Shown here: in pieces, positions 38,237 to 52,800 of the stretch | Position numbering within the stretch: position 1 is the first letter of the stretch | Layout of the letters: each line of letters begins with the position of its first letter | Assembly (NCBI GenBank): GCA_002914845.1 | Contig: JXTC01000073.1 | Span: 718,686 to 782,685 of the forward strand | Source: Trema orientale | Lineage: Eukaryota; Streptophyta; Magnoliopsida; Rosales; Cannabaceae | Length of the DNA: 64,000 bases | Direction: 5' to 3' | The notes under the pieces: generated by a model | What the model was told of the DNA's origin: nothing | The model's input: only the letters and a program-made list of their open reading frames with translations | Databases searched by the model: none | Program-made: the position numbers and the translations under genes

Positions 38237-41200
38237 GGAAGTTAAAATGTTTCTATAGACAACCAGGAAAAAGGCATATGCTCATGTATTGGAATGGTGA
38301 CTCAGTCAATTGGTATATTTATATGTTTATCTAATTAATTTTTTTTATTTGTGCATAAATAATTGTTGCATGTGTCTATTATTGGCTTGGTATAAAATAA
38401 ATTATAAAAGGGGCACTACACAGGATTAATGGCTCCTAAGAGAAAGGCTAGAACTCAACCTGAAGAAGAAAGATCACAAGATGCACAAAGACCTCGATTA
38501 GAGCAAGTGGGTCATATGGTTGAAAATTTGGTAAATTTAATTAGGGAGCAAGCAAGGGTACATAATGAACAGATGGAACAGATGAGGCTCATATTTGAGA
38601 GAAATCAAAACCAACCACCACCTCCAGTGATTCCTCAAAGACAAGAGAATTCTAAGCCAATCTATGAAAGATTTAGGAAGCAATATCCTATAGATTTTAT
38701 GGGCGGAGCTAATCCATATATAGCAGAGGAATGGATAAAATCCCTAGAAGTTATCTTTGAGTATATGAGACTTAGTTATGAGGATAGAGTGTCATGTGCT
38801 ATTTATATACTGAAAATGGGAGCTCGTAACTGGTGGGAGACGATTAGAGTAACTCCAAATGCCCAGAATCTGACGTGGGATACATTTAAAGAGCTATTCT
38901 ACCAGAAATACTTCAATGACACAGCAAAGGCAGCAAAGATTGAGGAGTTTCTTCATTTGCGCCAAGGAAATAAGTCTGTGGGAGAATACATTAGAAAATA
39001 TGAGGAATTATCCCGGTTTATACCATGGTTTAGAAATGATAACAAAGAAAAAGTCGAGTACTTCTTGAGAGGTTTGAGGGGAGATATATCAAAAGATGTA
39101 ATTGTAGCACGGGTTACAGAGTTCAGTGAGGTGATTGACATAGCACGTAAAGCAGAACAAGCTCAGCTTAAGATACTAAATGAGAAAAAAGTAGCTTTTG
39201 TGACAAGAGGTGGACAATAGAGACAGGGAGATCAGAAGAAAAATGAACAGAAGCTAAGAAATGCGAATCGACCTAAAATAGAACAAGGTGCCACCTCAAC
39301 TAAACCCACTTGTACCAAGTGTGAAAAGTCGCATGCTGGAGAATGTTTCAAAGGTACTAATCAGTGTTTCAAGTATCACAAGGTAGGTCATTATTCTAGA
39401 GATTATCCCACACTTCAGCAAAGAGATCAGAAGAAAGTTCAAGGGCGAGTGTATACTATGAGCGCAGAACAGGCAGCATATGATCCATCTGTTGTAGAAA
39501 GAAAGATCTTAATTTTTGGTGTTCTTGCTAATGCATTGATAGATTCTAGCGCAACATATTCATTTGCATCTAATGTATTTGTGAGAAAATTGGGTACAAC
39601 TCCTGAGTGTTCAGAAGTGAAGTATAGTGTCACAATTCCATTTGGGGATGAAATCATTTCCAATCAGATTCTAAGGGCATGCCATATTTTTATTGATGGA
39701 AGAAGTTTATACGCTGATTTTGTCATATTAAATATACAAGATTTTGATATAATATTGGGTATGGATTGGTTGACAAAGTATCACGCTATTATTGATTGTA
39801 ATCAAAAGTAAATTAAGTTTCAACCACCAGAGGAGGAACGATTTGTGTTCAATGGTATTCCAAGAAAAAGAAAGCTACAAGTGATTTCTGCTTTTAAAGC
39901 TAGGAGAATGTTAAATAAGGGTTGTATTGAGTACTTGGCTAATGTGGTTGATACTACAGTAGAACAGAGGCTAAAGCTTGAAGATGTTTCTGTAGTTCAA
40001 GAATTTTTAGAGGTGTTTCCAGAAGACTTACCAAGCTTGCCTCAAGATAAAGAAATTGAGTTTGTGATGGATCTTTTACCTAGAACTGCTCCGATTTCGA
40101 AAGTACCATATAGAATGGCCCCAGCTAAACTACAAGAATTGAAGGTGCAGTTACAAGATTTGTTAGACAAGGGATTTATACGTCCTAGCTATTCACCTTG
40201 AGATGCTCCTGTGCTGTTTATGAAAAAGAAAGATGGTACCATGAGGCTATGCATAGACTACAGAGAATTGAACAAAGTAACTATCAAGAATAAATATTCC
40301 TTACCGAGAATTGATGATTTATTTGATCAATTACAGGGAGTCTCAGTATTTTCAAAGATTGACTTGAGATCAGGATACCATCAGTTGAAGATTAAGGAAG
40401 AGGATATGCAGAAAACGGCATTTCGAATTAGGTATAGTCATTATGAATTCCTAGTAATGCCTTTTGGATTAACAAATACACAGCTGCTTTTATGGATCTA
40501 ATGAACATAGTTTTCAAAGAGTTTCTTCATAAATTTGTTATTATATTTATTGATGATATTCTAGTATATTCAAAGTCATACAGGTTACATAAAGAACATA
40601 AAGAACATTTAAGGGCTGTTTTACAGATTTTAAAGGAAAGGAAACTATATGCCAAATTCAAAAAGTGTGACTTTTGGTTGGAAAAAGTTACTTTCCTATG
40701 GCATGTTGTATCCAAGGATGGAATTTTGGTTGACCCAGGAAAGATGGAAGTAGTAAATAACTGGCCTAGACCAACTAATGTATCAGAAGTTAGGAGCTTC
40801 TTAGGATTGGCCGGTTATTACAGGTAATTTGTTGAGGGATTTTCAAGAATAGCTACTCCGTTGACAATGTTAACAAGAAAGAATACTAAATTCCAATGGT
40901 CAAATACTTGTGAAGATAGCTTTCAGACCCTAAAGCAAAAGTTGACTACAACTCCCGTGCCTACCATACCATCAGGATCTGGAGGATTCATTGTATACAG
41001 TGATGCTTCTAAAAATGGTTTGGGTTGTGTGCTGATGCAGAATGGAAAGGTAATAGCTTATGCATCTCGACAACTTAAGGAATACGAAAAGAAATATCCA
41101 ATTCATAATTTAGAGCTTGCTGCTGTTGTCTTTGTACTAAAGATTTGGAGACATTATTTATATGAAGAAAAGTGTAAAATATATACAGATCATAAAAGTC

Positions 41201-41800
41201 TCAAATATTTTCTCACTCAAAAAAAGTTGAATATAAGACAGCGGAGATGGTTGGAGTTAGTCAAAGACTACGATTGCATAATCAATTATCATCCTGGTAA
41301 GGTGAATATGGTAGCTGATGCTTTGAGCAGAAAGTCTATTGCTACGGTTTTAGATGAGCAGAAACCAATTTGAAGAGATCCACAAAGAATAGAAAGAGAG
41401 ATCATTCCTATCGGAGATGTAACAGCCAGATTATCTGCCCTTGTGTTACAACCTACATTCTTGGGAAGAATTAGAGAAAGCCAACAAGAAGATTCATACG
41501 TGACTCAGTTAAAGAAGGAAGTGGAGGACGGAAAAAGAATAGAATTTTTGATTTCAAAATATGGAACCTTGAAGTTTAAGGGAAGATTGTGTGTACCTGA
41601 TAAAGATGAGATCAAGAAAGAGATATTTACAGAAGCTCATTGCACTCCTTATTCAATTCACACTGGAAGTACTAAAATGTATTGAGATCTGAAGCAACAT
41701 TACTGGTGGCCTAATAACTCATAGAAGACTGATGACAAAGAAAAGCTGCAACTTAAAGACAAAGAACTATAAGAACTATTAGATAGTTTAAACAAGAAAA

Positions 41801-41841
<41 letters not shown>

Positions 41842-42285
41842 CTAACATTGCATTAGTCCAAGATAGGAGTAGAGAGGAAAAAAAGAAGCCCTCCTAGATA
41901 CAGGTTGTCTGTTGCACCAAATGAAAATATATTCTACCTAGTAGCCTTCCTATACACCTTTTCCCATCACAATCTATTCCTAACATTTAGGAAATAACAA
42001 ATAGAAGAGAAATAAAAAGGAAAATAAAAAAAACATATAGCCACACAATCAGAATGCTTTTGATGATATAAACCTCAATTAGATTAGGGTTCACTGTAGA
42101 CATCTTATAGGAAGGTAAAAGTATCCATAGTTATGGGTTTAAATTGCTCAATTGAAGAGGAATAAAGACCTGTTAATGAAAATTTTTAAAATAAACCAAT
42201 AGAAAATTGGTGACAAAGTGAAGCTACAGCTTGAAAACAAAGAACTAAAGGAACTATTAGATCGTTTAAACAAGAAAAGAAAAAT

Positions 42286-42330
<45 letters not shown>

Positions 42331-42740
42331 GGAGAGAAATATAACAGAGTCCCAAAATTGTAGTTGGCTATCGCACCAAATGAAGGCATAATTTATCTAG
42401 TAGCCTTCCTATACACATTCCCACATCGCAATCAATTCTTAAAATTTGAGAAATAATAAATACAAGAAAAATAAAAAGGAAAATAAAGAAAACATATAAC
42501 CGCATAATTAGATTGCTTTTGACGAGATAACCCTTAGTTGGATAAGAGTCACTGTAGACATCTTACAGGGAAGAAAAAGTATCCCCACTGATGGATTCAA
42601 ATTGATCAATTGAAGAGGAATAAAGTCCTGTTGATGAAAATTGTTAAAATAAACTCATGTAAGACTGATGAGAAAGTGAATCTGCAGCTGAAAGACAAAG
42701 TACTATAGGAATTGTTAGATCGTTTGAATAAGAAAAGTAA

Positions 42741-42782
<42 letters not shown>

Positions 42783-45700
42783 CTAACAGAATCCTAAAAT
42801 TGCATTGGTCCAAGACAGGAGTGGAGTGAAAAAAGGAAGTCCTCATACATGCAGGTTGGCTGTTACACCAAACGAAGACATAATCTATCTAGTAACCTTC
42901 CTATACACATTCTCTAGTCACAATCAATCCCAAAAATTTAAGAAATAAAAAAATTAAGAGAAATAAAAAGAAAATAAAGAAAACATGTAACCACATACTC
43001 AGATTGCTTTCGACGAGATAACCCTCCGTTAGATTAGGGTCCACTATAGATATCTTTTGGGGAAGATAAAGTATCCCTAGTCATTGGTTCAAATTGCTCA
43101 ATTAAAGAGAAATAAAGTCCTATTAATGAAAATTCTTAAACCCATGGAAGACTGATGACAAAGTGAAGCGCAACTTGAAGACAAAAACTATAAGAACTAT
43201 TAGAACGTTTAAACAAGAAAAAGAAAACAAGAGAGAGAGAGAGCCCAAAATTGCATAGGCGAAGACAGGAACAGAGTGAAAAAGAGAAGTCCTCATAAAT
43301 GCATGTTTACTATCGCACCAAACAAAGACATAATCTACCAATTAGCTTTCCTATACACATTCTCCAATCACAATAAATCAATAAAATTTCAGAAATAATA
43401 AATACAATATAAATAATGAGAAAAATAAAGAAAATAGATAACCACACAATCAGATTGCATTTGACTGTATAACCCTCAGTTAGATTAGGCTTCACTATAG
43501 ACATCTTATGGGGAAGAAAAAGTATCCCGCGTTATGAGTTCAAGTTGCTCAATTGAAGACGAATAAAGCTCTATTGACGAAAATTCTTAAAATAGATCCA
43601 TAGAAAACTAATGACAAAGTGAAGCCGTAGCTTGAAGACAAAAAACTATAAGAACTGTTAGATTATTTAAACAAGAAAATGAAAATGAGAGAGAGAGAGA
43701 GAGCGAAAACTAATAGAGTCCCAAAATTGCATTGCTCTAAGACAGGAGTGGAGTGAAAAAAAGAAGTTCTTATAGATGCAGGTTGGCTGCCGTACCAAAC
43801 AAAGACATAATCTACCTAGTTGCCTTCCTATACATTCCCCAGTCACAATCAATCCTTAAAATTTAAGAAATATTAAACACAAGAGAAATAAAAGGAAAAA
43901 TAAAGAAAATATATAACCGCACAGTCAGATTTCTTTTGACGACATAACCCTCAGCTGACTAGGGTTCACTGTAGACATCTTGTGGGAAAGATAAAGTATC
44001 CCTAGTCATGGGTTCAAATTACTCAATTGAAGAGGAATAAAGCCCTGTTGACGAAAATATTTAGAATAAACCAATGGAAGACTGATGACAAAGTGAAGCA
44101 GCAGGTTGAAAACAAAGAATTATAGGAATTATTCCATCGTTTAAACAAGAAAAAGAAAACGAGAGAGTGAGAGGGAGAGAGAGAAAACTAACAGAATCCC
44201 AAAATGACATTGGTCTAAAATGAGAGTAGAGTTAAAAGGGGAAGTCCTCGTAGATGCAGGTTGGCTATCGCACTAAACGAAGACATAATTTACCTAGTAG
44301 CCTTCCTATACACATCCATCCGTCACAATCAATTCCTAAAATTTAGGAAATAACAAATACAAGAGAAATAAAAAGAAAAATGAAGAAAACACACAACCAC
44401 ACATTCAAATTTTTTCTTTAACAAGATAACCCTCAATTGGATTGGGGTTCACTGTAGATATCTTATGGGAAAGATAAAGTATCCCCAGTCATAGGATCAA
44501 AACGCTCAATTGAAGATGAATAAAACTCTGTTGACGAAAATTCTTAAAATAAACTGATGGAAGACAGATGACAAAGTGAAACTGCAGCTTAAAGACAAAG
44601 AAATATAGGAATTGTTGGATCGTTTTAATAAGAAAAGGAAAATGAAAGAGAGAAAGAGAGAAAGAGAGAGAGAGAGAAAGAGAAAGAGAGTGGGAACTAA
44701 CAGAGTCCTGAAATTGCATTGGTCCAAGTCAAGAGTGAAGTGAAAAAGAGAAGTCCTCGAGGTACAGGTTAGCTGTCGCATGAAACGAAGACATAATCTA
44801 CCTAGTAGCCTTCCTATACACGTTCTCTTGTCACAATTAGACTCTAAAATTTAAGAATTAACAAATATAAGAGAAATAAAATAGAAAATAAACAAAATGT
44901 ATAACCACAAAATTAGATTTCTTTTGACGAGATAACCCTCAGTTAGATTAGGGTTCAGTGCAAACATCTTATGGGGAAGATAAAGTATCACCAATCACGG
45001 GTTCAAATTGCTCAATTGAAGAGAAATAAAGCCTTGTTGAAGAAAATTTTTGAAATAAACCCATGCAAGGCCGATGAGAAAGTGAAGTTACAGCTTGAAG
45101 ACAAAGAAGTACAAGAATTGTTAGATCATTTAAACAAGAAAAGGAAAACGAAAGAGAGAGAGCGAGAGAAGAGAGATAGAAAGGGAGAGAGAGATACGAA
45201 ACTAATAGAGTCCCAAAATTGCATTTGTCTAAGATAGAAGTAGAGCAAAAAAGAGAAATCCCCGTAGATGCAAGTTGGCTGTCGCACCAAACGAATACAT
45301 AATTTACCAAGTAGCCTACTTACACACATTCCCCCGTCATAATCAATCCCTAAAATTTAAGAAATAACAAATACAAGAGAAATAAAAAGGAAAATAAAGA
45401 AAATATGTAACCATACAATCAAATTGCATTTGACGATATAATCCTCAGTTGGATAAGAGTTCGTTGTAGACATCTTACAGAGAAGATAAAGTATCCCGAG
45501 TCATGGGTTCAAATTGCTCAATTGAAGAGAAATAAAGCCTTGCTAATGAAAATTTTCAAAATAAACCCATGGAAGTCCGATGACAAAGTGAAGTTGCAGT
45601 TTGAAGACGAAGAACTATAGAAACTATTAGAACATTTAAACAAGTAAAGGAAAATGAGAGAGAGAGATAAAAAGTGAGAGAGAGAGAGAGAGGAAAAACT

Positions 45701-46739
45701 AACAGAGTCCCAAAATTAGATTAGTCCATGACATGAGCGGAGTGAAAAAGAGAAGTCCACGTAGATACATGTTAGCTGTCTCACCAAGCAAAGACATTCT
45801 ACCCAGTTGCCTTCTTATACATATTCCCTACTCACAATCAATCTCAAAAATTTAAGAAATTACAAATACAAGAGAAATAAAAAGAAAAATAAAGAAAACA
45901 TATAACCATATAATCATATTGCTTTTGACGAGATAACCCTCTGTTGGATTAGGGTTCACTGTAGACATCTTTTGGGGGAAGATAAAGTATACCTAGTCAT
46001 TGGTTCAAATTGCTCAATTGAAGAGGAATAAAGTCCAATTGATGAAAATTCTTAAAATGAACCCATGGAAAACTAATGACAAAGTGAAGTGGCAGCTTGA
46101 AGACAAAAAACCAAATGAACTAGACTGTTTAAATAAGAAAAATAAAACGAGAGAGAGAGAAAAAGAGAGACAGAGAGAGAAAACTAACTAAGTCCCAAAA
46201 ATTTCATAGGCCTACAGGAGCAGAGTGAAAAAGAGAAGTCCTCATAGATGCAGGTTCGTTGTCGTACTAAACGAAGACATAATCCACCTATTAACCCTCC
46301 TATACACATTCCCCAGTCACAATTAATCAATAAAATTTAACAAATAACAAATAAAAATAAAAAGAAAAAAGAAAAGAAAGAAAATATATAACCACACAAT
46401 CAGATTGCTTTTGATGAGATAACCCTCAGTTAGATAAGAGTTCATTGTAGACATCTTATAGGTAAGATAAAGTATTCCCGGTCATTGGTTCAAATTGCTC
46501 AATTGAAGAGGAATAAAGCCTTGCTGATGAAAATTCTTAAAATAAACTCATGGAAGACCGATGACAGAGTGAAGCTGCAGCTTGAAAACAAAGAACTATG
46601 AGAACTATTAGATCATTTAAACAAGTAAAGGAAAACGAGTAAGGGATAGAGAATGAGAGAGAGAGGAAATTAACAAAGTCTCAAAATTGCATTGGTCAAA
46701 CACAGGAATGGAGTGAAAAAGAGAAGTCCTCGTAGATAC

Positions 46740-47607
46740 ACATTGGTTGTCTCACCAAATGAATACATTCTACCTAGTAGTATTCCTATTCATATTCCAT
46801 GTCCCAATTAATAACTAAAATTTAAGAAATAACAAATACCAGAGAAAGAAAAGGAAAAATAAAGAAAACATATAACTACACAATCAGATTATTTTTGACA
46901 AGATAAACTTTAGTTGGATTAGGGTTCACTGTAGACATCTTATGAGGAAGATAACGTATCCCGTATCATGAGTTCAAATTGGTCAATTGAAGAGGAATAA
47001 AGCCTTGTTAAGAAAAATTCTTAAAATAAACATGTGAAGGACTGATGACAAAATAAAGCTGCAACTTGATGACAAAGAACTATAGGTACTGTTAGATCAT
47101 TTAAACAAGAAAAGAAAAACGAGAAAGAGAGAGAGAGAGAGAGAGAGAAACTAACAGAGTTCCAAAATTGCATTGGTCCAAGACAAAAGTGGAGTGAAAA
47201 AGAGAAGTCCTCGTAGATGCAGATTGGCTGTTGCATCAAACGAAGATACGATCAACCTAGTAGCCTTCCTATACACATTCTCCTGTCACATTCAATCCCT
47301 AAAATTTAAGAAATAATAAATAGAAGAGAATTAAAAAAGAAAATAAAGAATACATATAACTACACAATCATATTTCTTTTGACAAGATAACCATTAGTTG
47401 GACTACGGTTCACGGTAGACATCTTATGGGGAAGACAAATTATCCCCATGAATGGATTCAAATTGCTTAGTTGAAGAGGAATAAGGCCCTGCTAATGAAA
47501 ATTCTTAAAATAAACCTATGCAAAACTGATGACAAAAATGAAGCTGCAGCTTGAAGATAAAGAACTATAAGAAATGTTAGATCGTTAAAACAAGAAAAGG
47601 AAGACGC

Positions 47608-47654
<47 letters not shown>

Positions 47655-50600
47655 AACTAAAAGAATCCTGAAATTTCACTTGTCCAAGAGAGAGAGAGAG
47701 ATGAAACTAAAAGAATCCTGAAATTTCACTGGTCCAAGACAAGAGTAGAGAGAAAATTAGAAGTACTCATAGATGCAGGTTTGCTGTCGCACCAAACGAA
47801 GACATAATCTACCTAGTAGCCTTCTTATACATATTTCCCAGCCACAATCAATCAATAAAATTTAATAAATTATAAATAAAAATAGAAATAAAAAGGAAAA
47901 CAAAGAAAACATATAACCACACAATCAAATTACTTTTGATGAGATAACCCTCAGTTGGATAAGAGTTCATTGTAGACATCTTATGGGTAAGACAAAGTAT
48001 CCCCGGTCATGGGTTCAAATTGTTCAATTAAAGAGGAATAAAGCCTTGCTAATGAAAATTCCAAAAATAAATCCATGGAAAACCTATGACAAAGTGAAGC
48101 TGCAACTTGAAGACAAAGAACTATAGAACTATTAGATCGTTTAAACAAATAAAGAAAAACGAGTGTGAGAGAGAGAGAAGACAAAGAACTATGGAACTAT
48201 TAGATCATTTAAACAAGTAAAGAAAAACGAGAGAGCGAGAGAGAGCGAGAGAAAACTAACAAAGTCCCAAAATTATATTGGTCCAAGATAAGAGTGGAGT
48301 GAAAAAAGAGAAATCTTCGTAGATACACATTAGTGGTCTCACCAAACGAAGACATTCTACCTAGTAGCCTTTCTATACATATTCCCCTGTCCCAATCAAT
48401 AACTAAAATTTGAAAACAAGAAAAGGAAAAATAAAGAAAATGTATAACCACCAAATCAGATTGCATTTGTGAGATAACCTTTAGTTGGTTTAGAGTTCAC
48501 TGTAGATATCTTATGAGGAAAATAAAGTATCCCTTGTCATGGGTTCAAATTGCTCAATCGAAGAGAAATAAAACCCTGTTAACGAAAATTCTTAAAATAA
48601 ACCGGCAGAGGACAGATGACAAAATGAAGCTGCAACTTGATGACAAAGAACTATAGGCACTGTTAGATCGTTTAAACAAGAAAAGGAAAACGAGAAAGAG
48701 AGAGAGAGAGAGATAAAGAGAAAAGAAACTAACAGAGTCCCAAAATTGCATTCATCCAAGATAGAAGTGGAGTGAAAAAGAGAATTCCACACAGGTGCAG
48801 ATTGGCTGTCGTACCAAACGAAGACACAATCAACCTAGTAGCTTTCCTATACACATTTCCTAGGCACAATTAATCCCTAAACTTTAAGAAATAATAAATA
48901 CAAGAGAATTAAAAAGGAAATAAAAAATACATATAACTACATAATCATATTGCTTTTGACGAGATGACCATCAGTTGGATTGCGGTTCATTGTAGACATC
49001 TTATGGTGAAGATAAAGAATCCCAAATCATGGCTTCCAATTGCTTAGTTGAAGATGAATAATTCCCTGCTGATGAAAATTCTTAAAATAAACCCATGTAA
49101 GACTGATGACAAAGTGAAGCTACAGCTTAAAGACGAAGGACTATAAGAAGTATTAGATCATTAAAACAAGAAAAAGAAAGTGAGAGAGAGAGAGATGAAA
49201 CTAAAAGAATCCTAAAATTGCATTAGTCCAAGACAGGAGTGGAGTGAAAATTAGAAAAGCTCATAGATGCAGAGTCGCTGTCGCACCAAACGAAGACATA
49301 ATCTATCTAGTAGCCTTCCTATACATATTCCCCAGTCACAATCAATCAATGAAATTTAACAAATAGCAAATAAAAATAGAAATAAAAAGGAAAATAAAGA
49401 ATACATATAACAATACAATCAGATTGCTTTTAATGAGATAACCCTCAGTTGGATAAGAATTCATTGTAGACATCTTATGGGTAAGACAAAGTATCCCCGG
49501 CCATGGGTTCAAATTGCTCAATTGAAGAGGAATAAAGCCTTGCTCTTGAAAATTCTTAAAAAAAAGGTATGGCAAATCGATAATAAAGTGAAGCTGCAAC
49601 TTGAAGACAAAGAACTATAGGAACTATTAGATCGTTTAAACAAGTAAAGGAAAACGAGAGAGAGATAGAGAGAAAGAGGAAACTAACATGGTTCCAAAAT
49701 TGCATTGGTCCAAGATAGTAATGGAGTGAAAAAGAGAAGTCCTTGTAGATATACATTGGCTGTCTCACCAAACGAAGACATTCAATCTAGTAGCCTTTCT
49801 ATATACATTCCCCTATCCCAATCAATAACTAAAATTTAAGAAATAAAAATACAAGAGAAAGAAAAGGAAAAATAAAGAAAATATATAACCGCACAATTAG
49901 ATTACTTTTGTGAGATAACCTCTGGTTGGATTAGGGTTCACTATAGACATCTTATGAAGAAGATAAAGTATCCCTTATCTTGGTTCAAATTGCTCAATTG
50001 AAGAGAAATAAAGCCCTGTTAACGAGAATTCTTAAAATAAACCTGCAGAGGACAGATGTCAAAATGAAGCTGCAACTTAATGACAAAGAACTATAGGCAC
50101 TGTTAGATCGTTTAAACAAGAAAAAGAAAACGAGAAAGAGAGAGAGAGAGAGAGCGAGCGAGATAAGAAACTAACAGAATTCCAAAATTACATTCATCCA
50201 AGACAGAAGTGGGGTGAAACAAAGAAGTCCTCGTAGATGCAGATTGGCCGTCGCACCAAACGAAGACACAATCAACCTAACAGCGTTCCTATACACATTC
50301 TCCTGTCTTAATCAATCCCTAAAATTTAATAAATAGCAAATATAAGAGAATTAAAAAGGAAAATAATGAATACATATAACTACACAATCATAATACTTTT
50401 GACAAGATAACCATCATTTGGACCACGATTCATAGTAGACATCTTATGCGAAGGATAAAGTATCCCCACGGATGGATTCAAATTACTCAGTTGAAGAGGA
50501 ATAAGGCCCTACTGATGAAAATTCTTAAAATAAACCCATGCAAGACTAATGACAAAGTGAAGCTGCAGCTTGAAGACGAAGAACTATATGAAGTGTTAGA

Positions 50601-52010
50601 TCGTTAAAACAAGAAAAGGAAAACGAGAGCGAGAGAGAGAGAGAGGGGGAGAGAGAGGAAACTAACAGAGTCCTAAAATAGCATTGGTCCAAGACAAGAG
50701 TGGAGTAAAAATTAAAAGCTCGTAGATGCAGGTTCGCTGTCGCACCAAACGAAGACATAATCTACCCAGTAACCTTCCTATACACATTCCCTAATCATAA
50801 TCAATCAATAAAATTTAACAAATAACAAATTGAAATAGAAATAAAAAGGAAAATAAGGAAAACATATAACCATACAATCAGATTGCTTTTGATGAGATAC
50901 CCCACAGTTGGATAAGAGTTCATTGTAGATATCTTATGGGTAAGATAAAGTATCCCCGGTCATGGGTTCAAATTGCTCAATTGAAAAGGAATAAAGCCTT
51001 GCTGTTGAAAATTCTTAAAAAAAACCCATGACAAATCGATGACAAAGTGAAGCTGCAGCTTGAAGACAAAAAACTATAGAAACTATTAAATCGTTTAAAC
51101 AAGTAAAGGAAAATGAGAGAGAGAGAGAGAAAACTAACAAAGTCCCAAAATTGCATTGGTCAAAGATAGTAGTGGAGTGAAAAAGAGAAGTACTCGTAGA
51201 TACACATTGGCTATCTCACCAAATGAAGACATTCAACCTAGTAGCCTTTCTATACACATTCCCCTGTCCCAATCAATAATAAAAGTTTAAGAAATAACAA
51301 ATACAAAAGAAAGAAAAGGAAAAATAAAGAAAATATATAACTACAATTAGAGTGCTTTTGAGAGATAACCTTTAGTTGGATTAGGGTTCACTGTAGACAT
51401 CTTATGAGGAAGATAAACTATCCCTTATCATGATGTTCAAATTACTCAATTGAAGAGGAATAAAGCCCTATTAACGAAAATTCTTAAAATAAACCTGCGG
51501 AGGACTGAGGACAAAATAAAGCTGCAACTTGATGACAGAGAACTATAGGCACTGTTAGATCGTTTAAACAAGAAAAGGAAAACGAGAGAGAGAGAGAGAG
51601 AGAACTAATAGTCCCAAAATTGCATTCTTCCAAGATGGAAGTAGAGTGAAAAAGAGAAGTCCACGTAGATGCAGATTGGCTATTGCACCAAACGAAGACA
51701 CGATCAACCTAGTAGCCTTCCTATACACATTTGCCAGGTACAATCAATCCTTAAACTTTAAGAAATAACAAATACAAGAGAATTAAAAAGAAAATAAAGA
51801 ATATATATAACTACACAATCATATTACTTTTGACAAGATGACCATCAGTTGGATTACGGTTCACTGTAGACATCTTATGGGGAAGATAAAGTATCCCAAG
51901 TCATGGGTTCAAATTCCTCAGTTTAAGATGAATAAGGCTCCACTGATGAAAATTCTTAAAATAAACCCATGCAAGACTATTGATAAAGTGAAGCTGCAGC
52001 TTGAAGACGA
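46740..52010 (+). repeat. Higher-order repeat block, three-monomer unit of ~1.43 kb
   Basis: Three marker variants alternate. GACATTC(T/A)ACCTAGTAG with CCCAATCAATAA occurs near 46760, 48350, 49780 and 51225. GACAC(A/G)ATCAACCTA occurs near 47250 (as GATACGATCAACC), 48828, 50267 and 51695. TATCCCCGGTCATGGG after GGGTAAGA occurs near 46460, 47990, 49490 and 50945. The spacings of the last cycles are 1430-1455 bases, with the first somewhat longer. Four cycles are visible, and cycles resemble each other more than neighbouring monomers do. Confidence 0.75.
47645..47750. repeat. ~52 bp tandem duplication at the end of a GA tract
   Basis: GAGATGAAACTAAAAGAATC with CTGAAATTTCAC and GGTCCAAGA-type sequence is repeated at once, each copy starting in a GA run. 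This is likely unequal pairing within the microsatellite. Confidence 0.8.
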
Positions 52011-52463
52011 AGAACAAATAACAATCAATCCCTTAAATTTAAGAAATAACAAATACAAGTTAAATAAAAAGAAAAATAAAGAAAACATAACACCACATAA
52101 TTAGATTACTTTTGACGAGATAATCGTCAATTAGATTAGGGTCCACTGTGGTAATATTATGCGGAAGAAAAAGTGTCCCCAGTCCTGGGTTCAAATTGCT
52201 CAATTGAAGAGGTATAAAGCCCTGTTGATCAAAATTCTTAAAATAAACCCATAGAAGATTAATGACAAAATGAAGCTGCAGCTTGAAAAAAAAAGAACTA
52301 TAGGAACTGTCAGATCGTCTAAACATGAAAGAAAAACAAGAGAGAGAAAGAGAGGGAGAGAAACAGGAAACTAACAGAGTTTCGAAATTTCATTGGTCCA
52401 AGACAGGAGTGCAGTGAAAAAGAGAAATCCTCATAGATGCAGGTTGGCTGTCGCATTAAACGG

Positions 52464-52800
52464 ATACATAATTTACCTAGTTGCCTTCATATACATATTC
52501 CCCCGTCACAATCAATTCCGAAAATTTAAGAAATAATAAATATAAGAGAAATAAAAAGGAAAATAAAGAAAATACATAATCACACAATCAGATTGCTTTT
52601 AACGAGATAATCCTCAGTTGGATACGAATACATAATTTACCTAGTTGCCTTCATATACATATTCCCCCGTCACAATCAATTCCGAAAATTTAAGAAATAA
52701 TAAATATAAGAGAAATAAAAAGAAAAATAAAGAAAACATATAACCACACAATCAGATTGCTTTTAACGAGATAATCCTCAGTTGGATAAGGGTTCACCGT
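52464..52800. repeat. 164 bp tandem duplication within a monomer
   Basis: ACATAATTTACCTAGTTGCC at 52466 recurs at 52630, and the copies run together through CCCCCGTCACAATCAATTCC to GATAATCCTCAGTTGGATA. The near-identity shows it is recent. Confidence 0.85.

Larger units (their letters stand above)
35764..41711 (+). mobile_element. Broken Ty3/gypsy chromovirus (Tekay/Del-like), right end at array 2
   Basis: Parts in order: a 5' LTR of about 2.46 kb (35764-38220), starting TGTAGTGCCC and ending GAGTGTTTCA; a tRNA-Met primer-binding site; a gag region (about 38.43-39.2 kb) with MAPKRKA start and the retrotransposon Gag core with KMGARNWWETI; a CCHC-type zinc-knuckle region; an aspartic protease region; reverse transcriptase with [20 protein letters not shown] and [11 protein letters not shown]; RNase H with [11 protein letters not shown] and [10 protein letters not shown]; and the start of integrase. 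The order PR-RT-RH-IN is that of Ty3/gypsy; the chromovirus lineage is inferred from gag and RT style. The element looks broken, with several breaks, and it has no 3' LTR in the window, so LTR-based dating is not possible. Gag and RT are still easy to read, which suggests moderate rather than great age. Confidence 0.9.
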
